Shown: positions 1-13,201 of the stretch, piece after piece | How positions within the stretch are numbered: position 1 is the first letter of the stretch | Layout of the letters: every line of letters starts with the position of its first letter | DNA from: Vibrio alfacsensis | GTDB taxonomy: Bacteria > Pseudomonadota > Gammaproteobacteria > Enterobacterales > Vibrionaceae | NCBI RefSeq assembly: GCF_003544875.1 | Contig: NZ_CP032093.1 | Span: forward strand, 1,178,001-1,242,000 | DNA: 64,000 bases | Reading direction: 5' to 3' | Made by a program: the position numbers and the translations under genes | The notes under the pieces: model-generated | What the model was told of the DNA's origin: nothing | The model's database searches: none | The model's input: only the letters and a program-made list of their open reading frames with translations

Positions 1-1425
<1,425 letters not shown>

Positions 1426-1451
1426 CGGGCTCGAGAACAAAAATACAAGCG

Positions 1452-1469
1452 GCAAACGTTTGCTATAAT
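1452..1469 (+). promoter_or_regulatory. PurR-like operator overlapping gsk promoter
   Basis: The perfect palindrome GCAAACGTTTGC (1452-1463) matches the core of the PurR operator. It runs directly into an extended -10 element TGCTATAAT (1461-1469), so a bound repressor would cover the promoter. The gsk start codon lies 74 bases downstream. The fit to purine salvage is good, but the regulation is inferred. Confidence 0.65.
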
Positions 1470-1542
1470 TGCTTTTATTGCTGCTTTATTGTCAGCGGTA
1501 TAGAATCCGTTCTCCTTTTCATCCCTGACTCAGACTAACAAT

Positions 1543-2847
1543 ATGAAATTTCCTGGACAACGCAAATCGAAGCACTACTTTCCTGTTCATGCTCGTGACC
1601 CTTTGGTGAGCCAAGCACAAGAAAGCAAGAAGATGACGCGCACTCACATCATCGGTATTGATCAGACCTTGGTAGATATTGAAGCTAAAGTTACAACGGA
1701 TGTGATTGAAAAGTACGGTTTGAGTAAAGGACACTCGTTGGTTATTGATGATGCGACTGCTGAAGCGCTTTATCAACAATTAAAAGAAGAAAACCTAATT
1801 ACCAATGAGTATGCAGGCGGAACGATCGGTAATACGTTACACAATTACTCTGTGCTAGCGGATGACCGCTCGACACTTTTAGGTGTAATGAGTCAGGATA
1901 TCAAAATTGGCAGCTACGGTTACCGTTACCTATGTAACACCTCTAGCCGTATGGATTTGAACTACCTACAGGGAGTAGAGGGTGCAATTGGTCGCTGCTT
2001 TGCGCTAATTACTGAAGATGGTGAGCGTACTTTTGCGATCAGCGAAGGTCAAATGAACCAACTTCACCCAGACAATATTCCTGAGAAAATCTTCAAAAGT
2101 GCCTCTGCACTTGTTTTGACGGCATACCTTGTTCGTTGTAAAGAAGGCGATCCAATGCCTGAAGCAACCATGCGTGCCATTGATTTTGCCAAAAAACATG
2201 ATGTTCCTGTCGTATTAACGCTGGGCACCAAATTTGTCATTCAAGATGATCCTACATTCTGGCAAGAATTTATTCGTGACCATGTTTCTGTGGTTGCTAT
2301 GAACGAAGATGAAGCAGAAGCACTAACCGGTGAGTCCGATCCATTAGCTGCGTCCGATAAGACACTAGATTGGGCGGATTTAGTTCTATGTACCGCTGGC
2401 CCTGTTGGTTTATTTATGGCGGGTTATACCGAAGATAGCGCGAAACGTGAAACATCATTACCGTTGCTTCCTGGTTCTGTTGCAGAGTTTAACCGTTACG
2501 AATTCAGCCGTCCTGCTAAGAAAGAAGCGTGTGAAAATGCAATTAAAGTATATTCACATATCTCTCCATACATGGGTGGTCCTGAGAAAATCAAGAACAC
2601 AAATGGTGCAGGCGATGCAGCGCTGTCAGCAGTACTTCACGATATGGCTGCAAATAAATACCACAAAGAAAATGTGCCTAACTCAAGCAAGCACAGCAAT
2701 GAGTATTTAACTTACTCTTCGTTCTCTCAAGTTTGTAAATACGCAAACCGCGCGAGTTACGAAGTGTTAGTGCAGCATTCTCCCCGTCTTTCTCGTGGTC
2801 TTCCTGAGCGTGAAGATAGCTTGGAAGAAGCATATTGGGAGCGTTAA
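1543..2847 (+). CDS. gsk: Inosine-guanosine kinase
   Basis: This enzyme phosphorylates guanosine and inosine to GMP and IMP with ATP, in purine salvage. The protein has 434 residues, the usual Gsk length, and begins MKFPGQRKSKHYF, the typical Gsk N terminus, which supports the ATG at 1543. It belongs to the PfkB/ribokinase family: a substrate-binding region with GGTIGNTLHN at about residues 93-102, and the C-terminal PfkB signature with the catalytic base Asp in NTNGAGDAALSA at about residues 350-361. The frame is intact. A strong hairpin terminator follows, so it is probably monocistronic. A PurR-like operator sits on its promoter. Confidence 0.97.
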   Translation: MKFPGQRKSKHYFPVHARDPLVSQAQESKKMTRTHIIGIDQTLVDIEAKVTTDVIEKYGLSKGHSLVIDDATAEALYQQLKEENLITNEYAGGTIGNTLHNYSVLADDRSTLLGVMSQDIKIGSYGYRYLCNTSSRMDLNYLQGVEGAIGRCFALITEDGERTFAISEGQMNQLHPDNIPEKIFKSASALVLTAYLVRCKEGDPMPEATMRAIDFAKKHDVPVVLTLGTKFVIQDDPTFWQEFIRDHVSVVAMNEDEAEALTGESDPLAASDKTLDWADLVLCTAGPVGLFMAGYTEDSAKRETSLPLLPGSVAEFNRYEFSRPAKKEACENAIKVYSHISPYMGGPEKIKNTNGAGDAALSAVLHDMAANKYHKENVPNSSKHSNEYLTYSSFSQVCKYANRASYEVLVQHSPRLSRGLPEREDSLEEAYWER

Positions 2848-2895
2848 TACTCTTAGAGTGTTCGATGGCTTTTGACAGTAAAAGTATCAGAGATG

Positions 2896-2929
2896 AAAAT
2901 GGCGCATTTTTAATGCGCCATTTTTATTG
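2896..2929 (+). terminator. Intrinsic terminator of gsk
   Basis: A 12-bp stem (2896-2907 with 2913-2924, core ATGGCGCAT/ATGCGCCAT) with a 5-base loop runs into a T-rich tract, about 50 bases after the gsk stop. Confidence 0.9.
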
Positions 2930-3001
2930 TTTTATAAAACCTATCATGGATTCAGATAAATAGTTATTCAACCTCTTGGTAAGATAACTTCTTATAGAGG
3001 G

Positions 3002-3136
3002 ATGAAAATTGACGCTAATGCACCTAGTTTCAATCTATATAATGAAACTATCAGTAACATGAGCCCGTCACAGCGAGAATACTATTATTTGAATGGGTAT
3101 AAAAAGGCTTCCATCGGAAGCCTTTTAAATCTTTAA
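3002..3136 (+). CDS. Possible 44-residue small protein
   Basis: An open frame starts with ATG at 3002 directly after AGAGGG, which is too close for an ideal ribosome-binding site. It encodes MKIDANAPSFNLYNETISN and ends ...SIGSLLNL. It has no recognisable domain and no membrane segment. Its last third overlaps the hairpin that terminates hns from the other strand, which counts against it being a real gene. It is listed because the composition is protein-like and the space is otherwise empty. Confidence is low. Confidence 0.2.
   Translation: MKIDANAPSFNLYNETISNMSPSQREYYYLNGYKKASIGSLLNL
3102..3126 (-). terminator. Terminator of hns (works both ways)
   Basis: An 11-bp stem AAAAGGCTTCC / GGAAGCCTTTT (3102-3112 with 3116-3126) is flanked by A's on the left and T's on the right, so it could end transcription on either strand. 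It lies 17 bases past the repaired hns stop. Confidence 0.85.
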
Positions 3137-3142
3137 TCACAT

Positions 3143-3548
3143 TTAAAGTAAGAATTCATCTAGTGATTTACCAGCATCAAGTTGTTCTTGGATTGCTGAT
3201 GGAGTGCGGCCTTGACCTGTCAAGTTTTTCGTCACCGTTGCCATCTACGTATTTGTATTTAGCTGGGCGAGGAGCACGTTTACCTTTTGCTTTTGTCTTA
3301 GTTTCACCAGCTAGTGCGCTGATTAGAGCTTCAACGTCGATACCATCTTTTGCGATTTGTTCAGCAATTGCAGCCATCTTTGCTTCTTGCTCAGCTTGTG
3401 CTGCGCGATCAGCTTCTTCAGATTCTTGACGCTCTTGAACAACGATAGTCAGTTTATCTAGAGCTTCTTCCAATTGTTCTAGAGTCAGCTCACGAGAAAA
3501 TGCACGAAGGCTACGGATATTTAGAAGTGTTTTAGTCAGCTCAGACAT
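3143..3548 (-). pseudogene. hns: Nucleoid protein H-NS, frame broken near C terminus
   Basis: H-NS is the xenogeneic silencer that oligomerises on AT-rich DNA. The start is ATG 3548 (MSELTKTLLNIRSLRAF); an in-frame extension to 3611 has no family support. Residues 1-80 form the coiled-coil oligomerisation domain, followed by a Lys-rich linker and the C-terminal DNA-binding domain. The frame is lost in DGNGDEK: the usual TWTGQGRTPS motif is recovered only by restoring one A to the run at 3225-3229 and one G next to it (about 3221). The repaired protein of about 135 residues ends ...SLDEFLL with the stop at 3143. Read as it stands, the frame ends in unrelated residues and loses the DNA-contact loop. 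Two deletions ten bases apart suggest sequence error. Confidence 0.85.
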
Positions 3549-4371
3549 AACGATTCCTATTAATAGGTGAGATTGCCAAGCATAGGAATCTTTATGATTC
3601 ACAAATGCCAAACGATAAATAAAAACAGTCTTTATATTTAACGTTATCTTTAGAATATGTGCAAATACTAATTTAAGATTTAGATTGTTTTTAGCAATAA
3701 ATCAATATTAAATTGGAATAGTAGAAAATCTTTACGGTTTATAGACCTAAATGCTCTATATAGATAGGGCAGTTCTCATTTTGTATATCCTGAGTCTGGC
3801 GGTTGAATTGTAAAATTAAGCTTAGTAATAAGAAAAATTACGCTTAGTTACAAGAAATAGCGGCAAATTATCTATGCACTATCTCCCCATTTAATTCAAA
3901 GTTAGAAACAAACATGTGAAAGATAGTTGCTTTGTTTCATAAAAAATAGTGTTGCGATCTCAAATTAGCAGGTCGATTAAAAAATACATCGAACTTGAAC
4001 TAAGAGGGCTAATTTTGGCTTCCTAGAGTAGGTATTAATGTTGATTATCAGCAATAGACACGCAAATGGCAAAAAATCAGGTCAATCTTATGCGTGTTTT
4101 GCCATATAGCGGTATACCAAGAGCCATATAGCCGTGTACCAATAGCTATATAACCATATACGAATAGCTATAAATATGTGATCAGTTGGAAGCAGGTGCT
4201 GGGTATATCCGCTTCTTATATTTTATTGGTAAATCATAAGAGCGATTAACCATTCACTAAATTTAGATTGATGTGTTGCATTGTAGGTCTTCATGAGTAC
4301 AATGGCTGTTACCTGATGCAATGTTGCAGGCAAATTGTTGTTAATTTGTATAATTAACGGTTAATTGTTTG
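3549..4371. other. AT-rich intergenic region, hns to riboswitch
   Basis: About 820 bases contain no convincing gene. The hns promoter must lie in the left part. Two structured parts are visible. The first (4059-4105) has crossed complementary segments: CACGCA pairs with TGCGTG, and ATGGCAAAA pairs with TTTTGCCAT. The second is the tandem 22-bp repeat listed separately. Nothing else was recognised. Confidence 0.6.
4101..4166. repeat. Three tandem 22-bp repeats
   Basis: Units lie at 4101-4122, 4123-4144 and 4145-4166, with the pattern GCYATATAnCnnTnTACnAn. A fourth truncated copy begins at 4167. The units are imperfect, so this is an old repeat or a cluster of binding sites rather than recent slippage. 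Confidence 0.8.
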
Positions 4372-4556
4372 TTGTTGCCGTAGAGGTGCAGTCTCGAAGA
4401 GTAGCTATTATTGGGGTGATGCCAATGAATAATAGTGGAAGGCGAAGATTGCCGAAGTAAGTGGTTTATCGAACCCACTTGCTGGGGTTGACTCCGAAAG
4501 GAACAACACTGCCATAGTATATTAACATTAAACTATGGAGCGCTACTGTAGGGTTG
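4372..4556 (+). promoter_or_regulatory. Lysine riboswitch (L-box)
   Basis: The leader carries the conserved parts of the lysine aptamer in order: GTAGAGGTGCAG at 4380, GGAAGGCGAAGATTGCCGAA at 4438-4457, the CTGGGGTTGACTCCGAAAGG segment at 4481-4500, then ACACTGCC, and the closing GGAGCGCTACTGTAGGG at 4538. It lies about 110 bases upstream of the NhaC-family transporter start. L-boxes switch expression off when lysine is bound. Whether this one acts on transcription or on translation is unclear, because no strong U-tract hairpin follows. Confidence 0.92.
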
Positions 4557-4662
4557 GGTGGAGTGTTCGCTTCCCTGTCGCTAAGTTCAACATGAGCACG
4601 TGCCGTATGCCACGTGTCTTGTCTGCAGTAGATCTCTAGCCAAACTTTGGTTTTTGAAGATC

Positions 4663-6264
4663 ATGAATTTATTAGATTTTGCACATTCTCCTGTTTCGTT
4701 ATTGCCGCCTATTGTCGCATTGACATTGGCGATTTTAACTCGACGCGTATTAGTTTCTCTTGGTGTGGGTATCGTTCTCGGAGCGATCCTACTTAACGAT
4801 TGGTCTATCGGTAACACGATAGGTTATGTGAGTTCACAAGTTTCTTCTGTCTTTATTGAAGATGGCGGTATTAACACTTGGAACATGAGTATCGTCGCTT
4901 TCCTAATCCTGCTAGGTATGACAACGGCTTTGCTCACACTTTCTGGCGGCACACGCGCTTTCGCTGAGTGGGCACAAACTCGAGTAAAAAGTAAACGTGG
5001 CTCTAAACTTCTTGCAGCTTTCTTAGGCGTATTCATTTTTGTCGACGATTACTTTAATAGCCTTGCTGTTGGTGCGATCTCTCGTCCGGTAACAGACCGC
5101 TTCTATGTATCTCGCGCTAAACTTGCCTACATTCTAGACTCAACGGCAGCGCCAATGTGTGTGATTATGCCTGCTTCTAGCTGGGGTGCTTACATCATCA
5201 CGATTATCGGCGGTATTTTAGTTTCTCACGGCGTGACTGAGTACTCGGCGCTAGGTGCTTACGTTCGTCTAATTCCAATGAACTTTTATGCTGTATTCGC
5301 ACTATTAATGGTGTTTGCAGTTGCATGGTTTGGTTTAGACATCGGTAAAATGCGCGATCACGAAATCGCAGCGTCTCAAGGTCGCGGTTTCGACAAAGAC
5401 AAAGAAAACGACACTCAAGAAGCACACGAGCTAAATGAAGAGTTGGATATCCGTGAAAGCGAGAAAGGTAAGGTTTCAGACCTCGTGCTGCCTATCATCA
5501 CGCTGATCGTCGCAACTATTACCGCTATGCTTTACACGGGTGGTCAAGCATTAGCAGCTGATGGCAAAGAATTTGTACTTTTAGGTGCATTTGAGAATAC
5601 CGACGTTGGTACGTCCCTCGTCTACGGTAGTTTACTTGGGCTTGCTGTTGCACTATTTACGGTCTTTAAGCAAGGCATTCCAATGGCAGAGATCGCTCGC
5701 ACGCTTTGGATTGGTGCAAAGTCGATGTTTGGTGCTATTCTCATTCTTGTATTTGCTTGGACCATCGGTTCTGTTATCGGTGACATGAAGACGGGTTCGT
5801 ACCTATCGACAATGGCACAAGGCAACATCAACCCTCATTGGCTGCCTGTTATTCTATTCTTGTTGTCTGGCCTAATGGCGTTCTCAACGGGGACTTCATG
5901 GGGTACGTTTGGCATTATGCTTCCTATCGCGGGCGATATGGCGGGGGCAACAGACATTGCATTAATGCTACCTATGCTAAGTTCTGTGCTTGCTGGTGCC
6001 GTATTTGGTGATCACTGTTCGCCAATATCGGACACGACCATTCTTTCATCGACAGGTGCGCGTTGTAACCACATTGATCACGTATCGACTCAGTTGCCAT
6101 ATGCATTATCTGTTGCGTTGGTTTCATGTGTAGGCTTCATTGTTCTAGGCATGACAGCATCTATCGCATTCTCTTTCCTTGCAGCATCGATCACTTTTGC
6201 TATCGTTTGTGCAGTATTGTCATGGCTTTCTAAGTCTAAAATGACATCGTGTCAGAATGCGTAA
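4663..6264 (+). CDS. NhaC-family transporter, probable lysine uptake (LysW-type)
   Basis: An integral membrane protein of 533 residues in the Na+/H+ antiporter NhaC family, with about 11-12 hydrophobic segments. I place the start at ATG 4663 (MNLLDFAHSPVSLLPP) behind GAAG, not at the upstream 4600 frame opening, which lies in the leader. Family motifs include DDYFNSLAVG (about residues 127-136) and GDHCSPISDTT (about 450). A hydrophilic charged loop lies at about residues 235-265. The L-box just upstream is the main functional clue. NhaC-like proteins behind lysine riboswitches have been proposed as lysine transporters (LysW), so lysine import is more likely than pH control. It is a single-gene unit closed by a terminator. 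Confidence 0.88.
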   Translation: MNLLDFAHSPVSLLPPIVALTLAILTRRVLVSLGVGIVLGAILLNDWSIGNTIGYVSSQVSSVFIEDGGINTWNMSIVAFLILLGMTTALLTLSGGTRAFAEWAQTRVKSKRGSKLLAAFLGVFIFVDDYFNSLAVGAISRPVTDRFYVSRAKLAYILDSTAAPMCVIMPASSWGAYIITIIGGILVSHGVTEYSALGAYVRLIPMNFYAVFALLMVFAVAWFGLDIGKMRDHEIAASQGRGFDKDKENDTQEAHELNEELDIRESEKGKVSDLVLPIITLIVATITAMLYTGGQALAADGKEFVLLGAFENTDVGTSLVYGSLLGLAVALFTVFKQGIPMAEIARTLWIGAKSMFGAILILVFAWTIGSVIGDMKTGSYLSTMAQGNINPHWLPVILFLLSGLMAFSTGTSWGTFGIMLPIAGDMAGATDIALMLPMLSSVLAGAVFGDHCSPISDTTILSSTGARCNHIDHVSTQLPYALSVALVSCVGFIVLGMTASIAFSFLAASITFAIVCAVLSWLSKSKMTSCQNA

Positions 6265-6290
6265 TTTATTGATTTAAAGATTAAAATAAT

Positions 6291-6314
6291 AGGAGGCTTA
6301 GGCCTCCTTTTTTA
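6291..6314 (+). terminator. Terminator of the NhaC-family gene
   Basis: The stem AGGAGGC / GCCTCCT (6291-6297 with 6302-6308) is followed by a run of T's. Confidence 0.9.
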
Positions 6315-6417
6315 TTGTATTGTACAAATTAGAATTTTTAAATTAATGGTTGAAAAAGTAATCAGCTTGGTTAGTGTGTTTACTAACAAAGCAATTGAGA
6401 AGAACCTTGAAATAAGT

Positions 6418-6465
6418 ATGCGTAATTTAGGAATGAATATTCATCACCATCATCACCCAGCCTAG
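6418..6465 (+). CDS. hisL: his operon leader peptide
   Basis: A 15-residue ORF, MRNLGMNIHHHHHPA, with five consecutive His codons (6442-6456). This is the diagnostic element of his attenuation: ribosome stalling at the His codons when His-tRNA is scarce prevents formation of the downstream terminator at 6541. A further hairpin, CGGGAG (6471-6476) with CTCCCG (6503-6508), lies between leader and terminator and is a good candidate for the pause or competing structure. The leader is 15 residues, compared with 16 in E. coli. Confidence 0.95.
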   Translation: MRNLGMNIHHHHHPA

Positions 6466-6540
6466 TCTTTCGGGAGATGCACGCATACCAGGAGATAGGA
6501 AACTCCCGGAGGTAAAATCAAATTAAACACAGATTTTTAA

Positions 6541-6576
6541 ACCCTCAGGAGACCAACTTCTCCGAGGGTTTTTTAG
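6541..6576 (+). terminator. his attenuator terminator
   Basis: ACCCTC-A-GGAGA pairs with TCTCC-GAGGGT (6541-6568) with a single bulged A, then six T's. It lies 75 bases after the leader peptide stop and 54 bases before hisG. Confidence 0.95.
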
Positions 6577-6629
6577 TTTTACTGATTTATAAAATATTTC
6601 AAATATCGAATTTGCACAGGGATAAAGTA

Positions 6630-7526
6630 ATGCAAACACAACGCTTAAGAATTGCCATTCAGAAAAAAGGTCGCCTAAGTAAAGAGAGCCAAGCTCTACT
6701 GAAAAAATGTGGCGTGAAATTTAATATCATGGGTGAGCGATTGGTCGTTCATTCAGAAAATATGCCAATTGACTTACTTTTGGTCCGTGATGACGATATT
6801 CCAGGCCTAATTATGGATGGAGTGGTCGACCTAGGCTTTATTGGTGAAAATGAACTTGAAGAAGTTCGTCTGGATCGCAAAGCATTAGGCGAGCCTAGCG
6901 AGTTTGTTCAACTTCGTCGTCTTGATTTTGGTGGTTGTCGTTTATCTATTGCTATCGATAAAGACGAAGAATATAACGGGCCTCAAGATCTTGCTGGTAA
7001 ACGTATTGCAACGACTTATCCGCAGCTATTAAAAGCATATATGGACAAAGCAGGCGTCTCGTTTTCAACGTGTATGCTGACTGGTTCTGTTGAAGTGGCT
7101 CCCCGTGCGGGCCTGGCAGATGCAATCGCTGACTTAGTATCTACGGGGGCGACATTAGAAGCGAACGGGCTAAAAGAAGCAGAGGTTATCTTCAAATCAA
7201 AAGCGACGTTGATTCAACGCACTGGTGAATTTGATGCGGATAAAGTTGCTCTTATTGAAAAACTTCTGACACGCATGCAAGGTGTACAGCAAGCCAAAGA
7301 GTCGAAGTACATCATGTTGCACGCGCCTGCGGATAAATTGGATCAAATTAAAGCGCTGTTACCTGGTGCAGAAGACCCAACGGTTTTACCTTTGTCTGCA
7401 GATAAGCAAAAAGTTGCTGTTCACTTGGTGAGTACTGAAAACCTATTCTGGGAAACGATGGAACAGCTAAAAGAATTAGGTGCAAGCTCAATTCTAGTAC
7501 TGCCAATTGAAAAAATGATGGAGTAA
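6630..7526 (+). CDS. hisG: ATP phosphoribosyltransferase
   Basis: This enzyme catalyses the first committed step of histidine synthesis, ATP + PRPP to phosphoribosyl-ATP, and is feedback-inhibited by histidine. The start is ATG 6630 ([16 protein letters not shown]) with AGGGA eight bases upstream. The in-frame ATG at 6612 has no such site. The length of 298 residues matches the long HisG class with its own C-terminal regulatory ACT-like domain (from about residue 225). The PRPP loop is visible as [14 protein letters not shown] around residues 170-183. It is the first structural gene of the attenuated operon. hisD follows after 5 bases. Confidence 0.97.
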   Translation: MQTQRLRIAIQKKGRLSKESQALLKKCGVKFNIMGERLVVHSENMPIDLLLVRDDDIPGLIMDGVVDLGFIGENELEEVRLDRKALGEPSEFVQLRRLDFGGCRLSIAIDKDEEYNGPQDLAGKRIATTYPQLLKAYMDKAGVSFSTCMLTGSVEVAPRAGLADAIADLVSTGATLEANGLKEAEVIFKSKATLIQRTGEFDADKVALIEKLLTRMQGVQQAKESKYIMLHAPADKLDQIKALLPGAEDPTVLPLSADKQKVAVHLVSTENLFWETMEQLKELGASSILVLPIEKMME

Positions 7527-7531
7527 TAGCG

Positions 7532-8860
7532 ATGAGAACAGTTGTATGGCAATCGCTGAGTGAAACGCAACAAGATTCGATTCTAGAACGCCCTGCGATA
7601 ACGGAAGGTGCGAGTATTACCGCTGCAGTTTCAGAAGTTATTGCGAAAGTTCGTAAAGAAGGTGACGCGGCATTAGTTGAGTTGACCGAGAAGTTTGACC
7701 GCGTGAAGCCGGAATCGATACGTGTATCGGCTCAAGAAATTGATGAAGCTTCAGCGCGTCTTTCTGACAAGATGAAAAACGCATTGGAGCAAGCTTACGC
7801 GAATATCTCAAAGTTTCATAAAGCGCAAAAGCCACAACCAATAAAAGTAGAAACTCAACCGGGAGTGCTTTGTGAACAAGTGACACGCCCAATTCAAAAA
7901 GTGGGTTTGTACATCCCTGGTGGAAGCGCGCCATTACCATCAACGGTCTTGATGCTTGGGGTCCCTGCAAAAATTGCAGGTTGTCGCAAAGTAGTGCTTT
8001 GTTCTCCACCTCCTATCGCTGACGAAATCCTTTATGTAGCGAAACTGTGTGGCATCGATGAAGTGTATAACGTCGGTGGAGGTCAAGCCGTTGCGGCGAT
8101 GGCATACGGTACTGAGACCGTATCGAAAGTCGATAAGATCTTTGGTCCAGGCAATGCGTACGTAACAGAAGCAAAACGTCAGGTAAGTAATGACTTTCGC
8201 GGCGCAGCGATTGATATGCCTGCGGGTCCATCAGAAGTCTTAGTGCTCGCAGACGAAACCGCAGATGCAGACTTCATTGCTGCAGACCTTTTAAGCCAAG
8301 CCGAGCATGGCCCAGATTCACAAGTGGTATTGGTGACACCATCACCAATTATTGCAGACCAAGTGACAGATGCCGTACAACGCCAACTTAAAGAGTTATC
8401 TCGTGCTGATATTGCTGAAAAAGCATTAGCATCGAGTCTGATCATTATTGCTGAATCGCTTACTCAAGCGGTTTCAATCTCAAATTACTACGGCCCCGAA
8501 CACTTAATTGTACAAACCAAGAACCCTCGTGAACTGCTGCCCCTATTAGATAATGCAGGTTCCATCTTCCTTGGTGATTGGTCGCCAGAATCCGCCGGGG
8601 ATTACGCATCAGGCACTAACCACGTTCTTCCTACTTACGGCTACACACGTACTTACTCAAGCTTGGGCTTAGCGGATTTTTCTAAGCGTATGACAGTACA
8701 AGAGCTGTCGGCCGACGGCCTAAAGAACCTTGCGCCAACAGTCGTTACCATGGCAGAAGCGGAAGGTCTGGACGCACACAAACGTGCCGTGACGATTCGT
8801 ACTGAAAAGTTAACCCGTGCAGAAACCTTAACCCGTACCGAAAACCAGGCAGCAAAGTAA
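7532..8860 (+). CDS. hisD: Histidinol dehydrogenase
   Basis: This enzyme oxidises histidinol to histidine in two NAD-dependent steps, the last in the pathway. The protein has 442 residues, slightly longer than usual because of a repetitive Thr/Arg/Glu tail ([11 protein letters not shown]). Zinc and substrate residues lie in [12 protein letters not shown] (about residues 252-263), and the catalytic Glu-His in [10 protein letters not shown] (about 321-330). The NAD-binding segment [17 protein letters not shown] is at about 130. The ribosome-binding site GGAG overlaps the hisG stop, consistent with translational coupling. Confidence 0.97.
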   Translation: MRTVVWQSLSETQQDSILERPAITEGASITAAVSEVIAKVRKEGDAALVELTEKFDRVKPESIRVSAQEIDEASARLSDKMKNALEQAYANISKFHKAQKPQPIKVETQPGVLCEQVTRPIQKVGLYIPGGSAPLPSTVLMLGVPAKIAGCRKVVLCSPPPIADEILYVAKLCGIDEVYNVGGGQAVAAMAYGTETVSKVDKIFGPGNAYVTEAKRQVSNDFRGAAIDMPAGPSEVLVLADETADADFIAADLLSQAEHGPDSQVVLVTPSPIIADQVTDAVQRQLKELSRADIAEKALASSLIIIAESLTQAVSISNYYGPEHLIVQTKNPRELLPLLDNAGSIFLGDWSPESAGDYASGTNHVLPTYGYTRTYSSLGLADFSKRMTVQELSADGLKNLAPTVVTMAEAEGLDAHKRAVTIRTEKLTRAETLTRTENQAAK

Positions 8861-9912
<1,052 letters not shown>

Positions 9913-9929
9913 TTCAAGAAAGAATGAAT

Positions 9930-9953
9930 CGCTCTCGCTCAATAGCGGGAGCG
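9930..9953 (+). other. Intercistronic hairpin, hisC-hisB
   Basis: CGCTCTCGCT (9930-9939) pairs with AGCGGGAGCG (9944-9953) around a 4-base loop. There is no T-tract, so it is probably not a terminator. It could stabilise or mark cleavage of the mRNA, or modulate hisB translation. hisB starts 30 bases further on. Confidence 0.6.
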
Positions 9954-9982
9954 CCAAAAAGAATAGCAATAAGGAAGTTCGA

Positions 9983-11056
9983 GTGAGCAAACAACAAAAA
10001 ATCCTTTTTATCGACCGAGATGGCACTTTAATTGTTGAGCCGCCGATTGATTTTCAAGTAGATCGCTTAGATAAGCTAAAACTAGAGCCATTTGTTATCC
10101 CAAGCTTGCTGTCTTTGCAGGATGCTGGATACCGCTTAGTGATGGTAACGAACCAAGATGGTTTGGGCACAGACAGTTACCCACAAGCAGACTTTGATGC
10201 ACCACATAATATGATGATGGAGATCTTCGAATCTCAAGGTGTGAAGTTCGATGATGTTCTGATTTGTCCTCACTTTGATGAAGATAGCTGCTCTTGCCGT
10301 AAGCCTAAATTGGGCTTGGTAAAAGAGTACCTTCAAGGTGGCAAAGTTGATTTCCAAAACTCGGTCGTGATTGGTGATCGTCAAACCGATCTTCAACTTG
10401 CAGAAAACATGGCAATTCGTGGCATTCAATACAACCCACAAACCATGGACTGGAAAAAGATCCTTAAAGATCTGACAGTGAAAGCACGCTGTGCAGAAGT
10501 GGTTCGCACTACAAAAGAAACGGACATCAAAGTATTCGTTAATCTTGATGAGCAAGGCGGTAATGACATCTCGACTGGTCTTGGTTTCTTTGACCACATG
10601 CTGGATCAAATCGCAACGCACGGTGGATTTCAAATGGTGTGCAAAGTAGAGGGTGATTTGCACATTGATGATCACCATACGGTAGAAGACACCGCTCTTG
10701 CACTGGGGCAGGCACTCAAAGATGCATTGGGGGACAAACGTGGTATTGGTCGCTTTGGTTTCAGTCTTCCTATGGATGAGTGTTTGGCACAATGTGCACT
10801 AGACCTATCTGGTCGTCCTTACCTTAAGTTTGACGCGCAGTTCAGCCGTGAACAAGTGGGTGATCTTTCAACAGAGATGGTGGTTCACTTCTTCCGCTCT
10901 TTGACTGACACATTAGCGTGTACGTTGCACCTTTCTTCTGCGGGCAACAATGATCATCACATCATTGAAAGTCTATTTAAAGCGTTTGGCCGTACTCTGC
11001 GCCAAGCAATCAAAGTAGAAGGCACTGAGCTACCAAGTAGTAAAGGCGTGCTTTAA
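9983..11056 (+). CDS. hisB: Bifunctional histidinol-phosphatase / IGP dehydratase
   Basis: Catalyses steps 7 and 9 of the pathway. The start is GTG 9983 ([16 protein letters not shown]) with AAGGA upstream, giving 357 residues, matching the enterobacterial fusion protein. The longer frame from 9863 reads through the intergenic hairpin and is not used. The N-terminal HAD phosphatase has DRDGTL (about residues 11-16) and the zinc loop [14 protein letters not shown] (about 94-107). The C-terminal imidazoleglycerol-phosphate dehydratase domain begins near residue 168 and has the manganese-binding repeats [14 protein letters not shown] and [16 protein letters not shown]. Confidence 0.96.
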   Translation: MSKQQKILFIDRDGTLIVEPPIDFQVDRLDKLKLEPFVIPSLLSLQDAGYRLVMVTNQDGLGTDSYPQADFDAPHNMMMEIFESQGVKFDDVLICPHFDEDSCSCRKPKLGLVKEYLQGGKVDFQNSVVIGDRQTDLQLAENMAIRGIQYNPQTMDWKKILKDLTVKARCAEVVRTTKETDIKVFVNLDEQGGNDISTGLGFFDHMLDQIATHGGFQMVCKVEGDLHIDDHHTVEDTALALGQALKDALGDKRGIGRFGFSLPMDECLAQCALDLSGRPYLKFDAQFSREQVGDLSTEMVVHFFRSLTDTLACTLHLSSAGNNDHHIIESLFKAFGRTLRQAIKVEGTELPSSKGVL

Positions 11057-11082
11057 GGCTAACCTTAGCAAGGAGAAAAACA

Positions 11083-13197
<2,115 letters not shown>

Positions 13198-13201
<4 letters not shown>

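Noticed and set aside
3549..3611. N-terminal extension of H-NS
   Set aside because: H-NS proteins start MSELTK-like; the extra residues have no family counterpart.
6341..6400. Specific -35/-10 promoter for hisL
   Set aside because: TTGAAA at 6350 has no good -10 at the right distance; several weak alternatives exist.
10136..10792. 218-codon open frame opposite hisB
   Set aside because: It is antisense to well-conserved HisB motifs, has no ribosome-binding site, and its sequence looks like a shadow frame.
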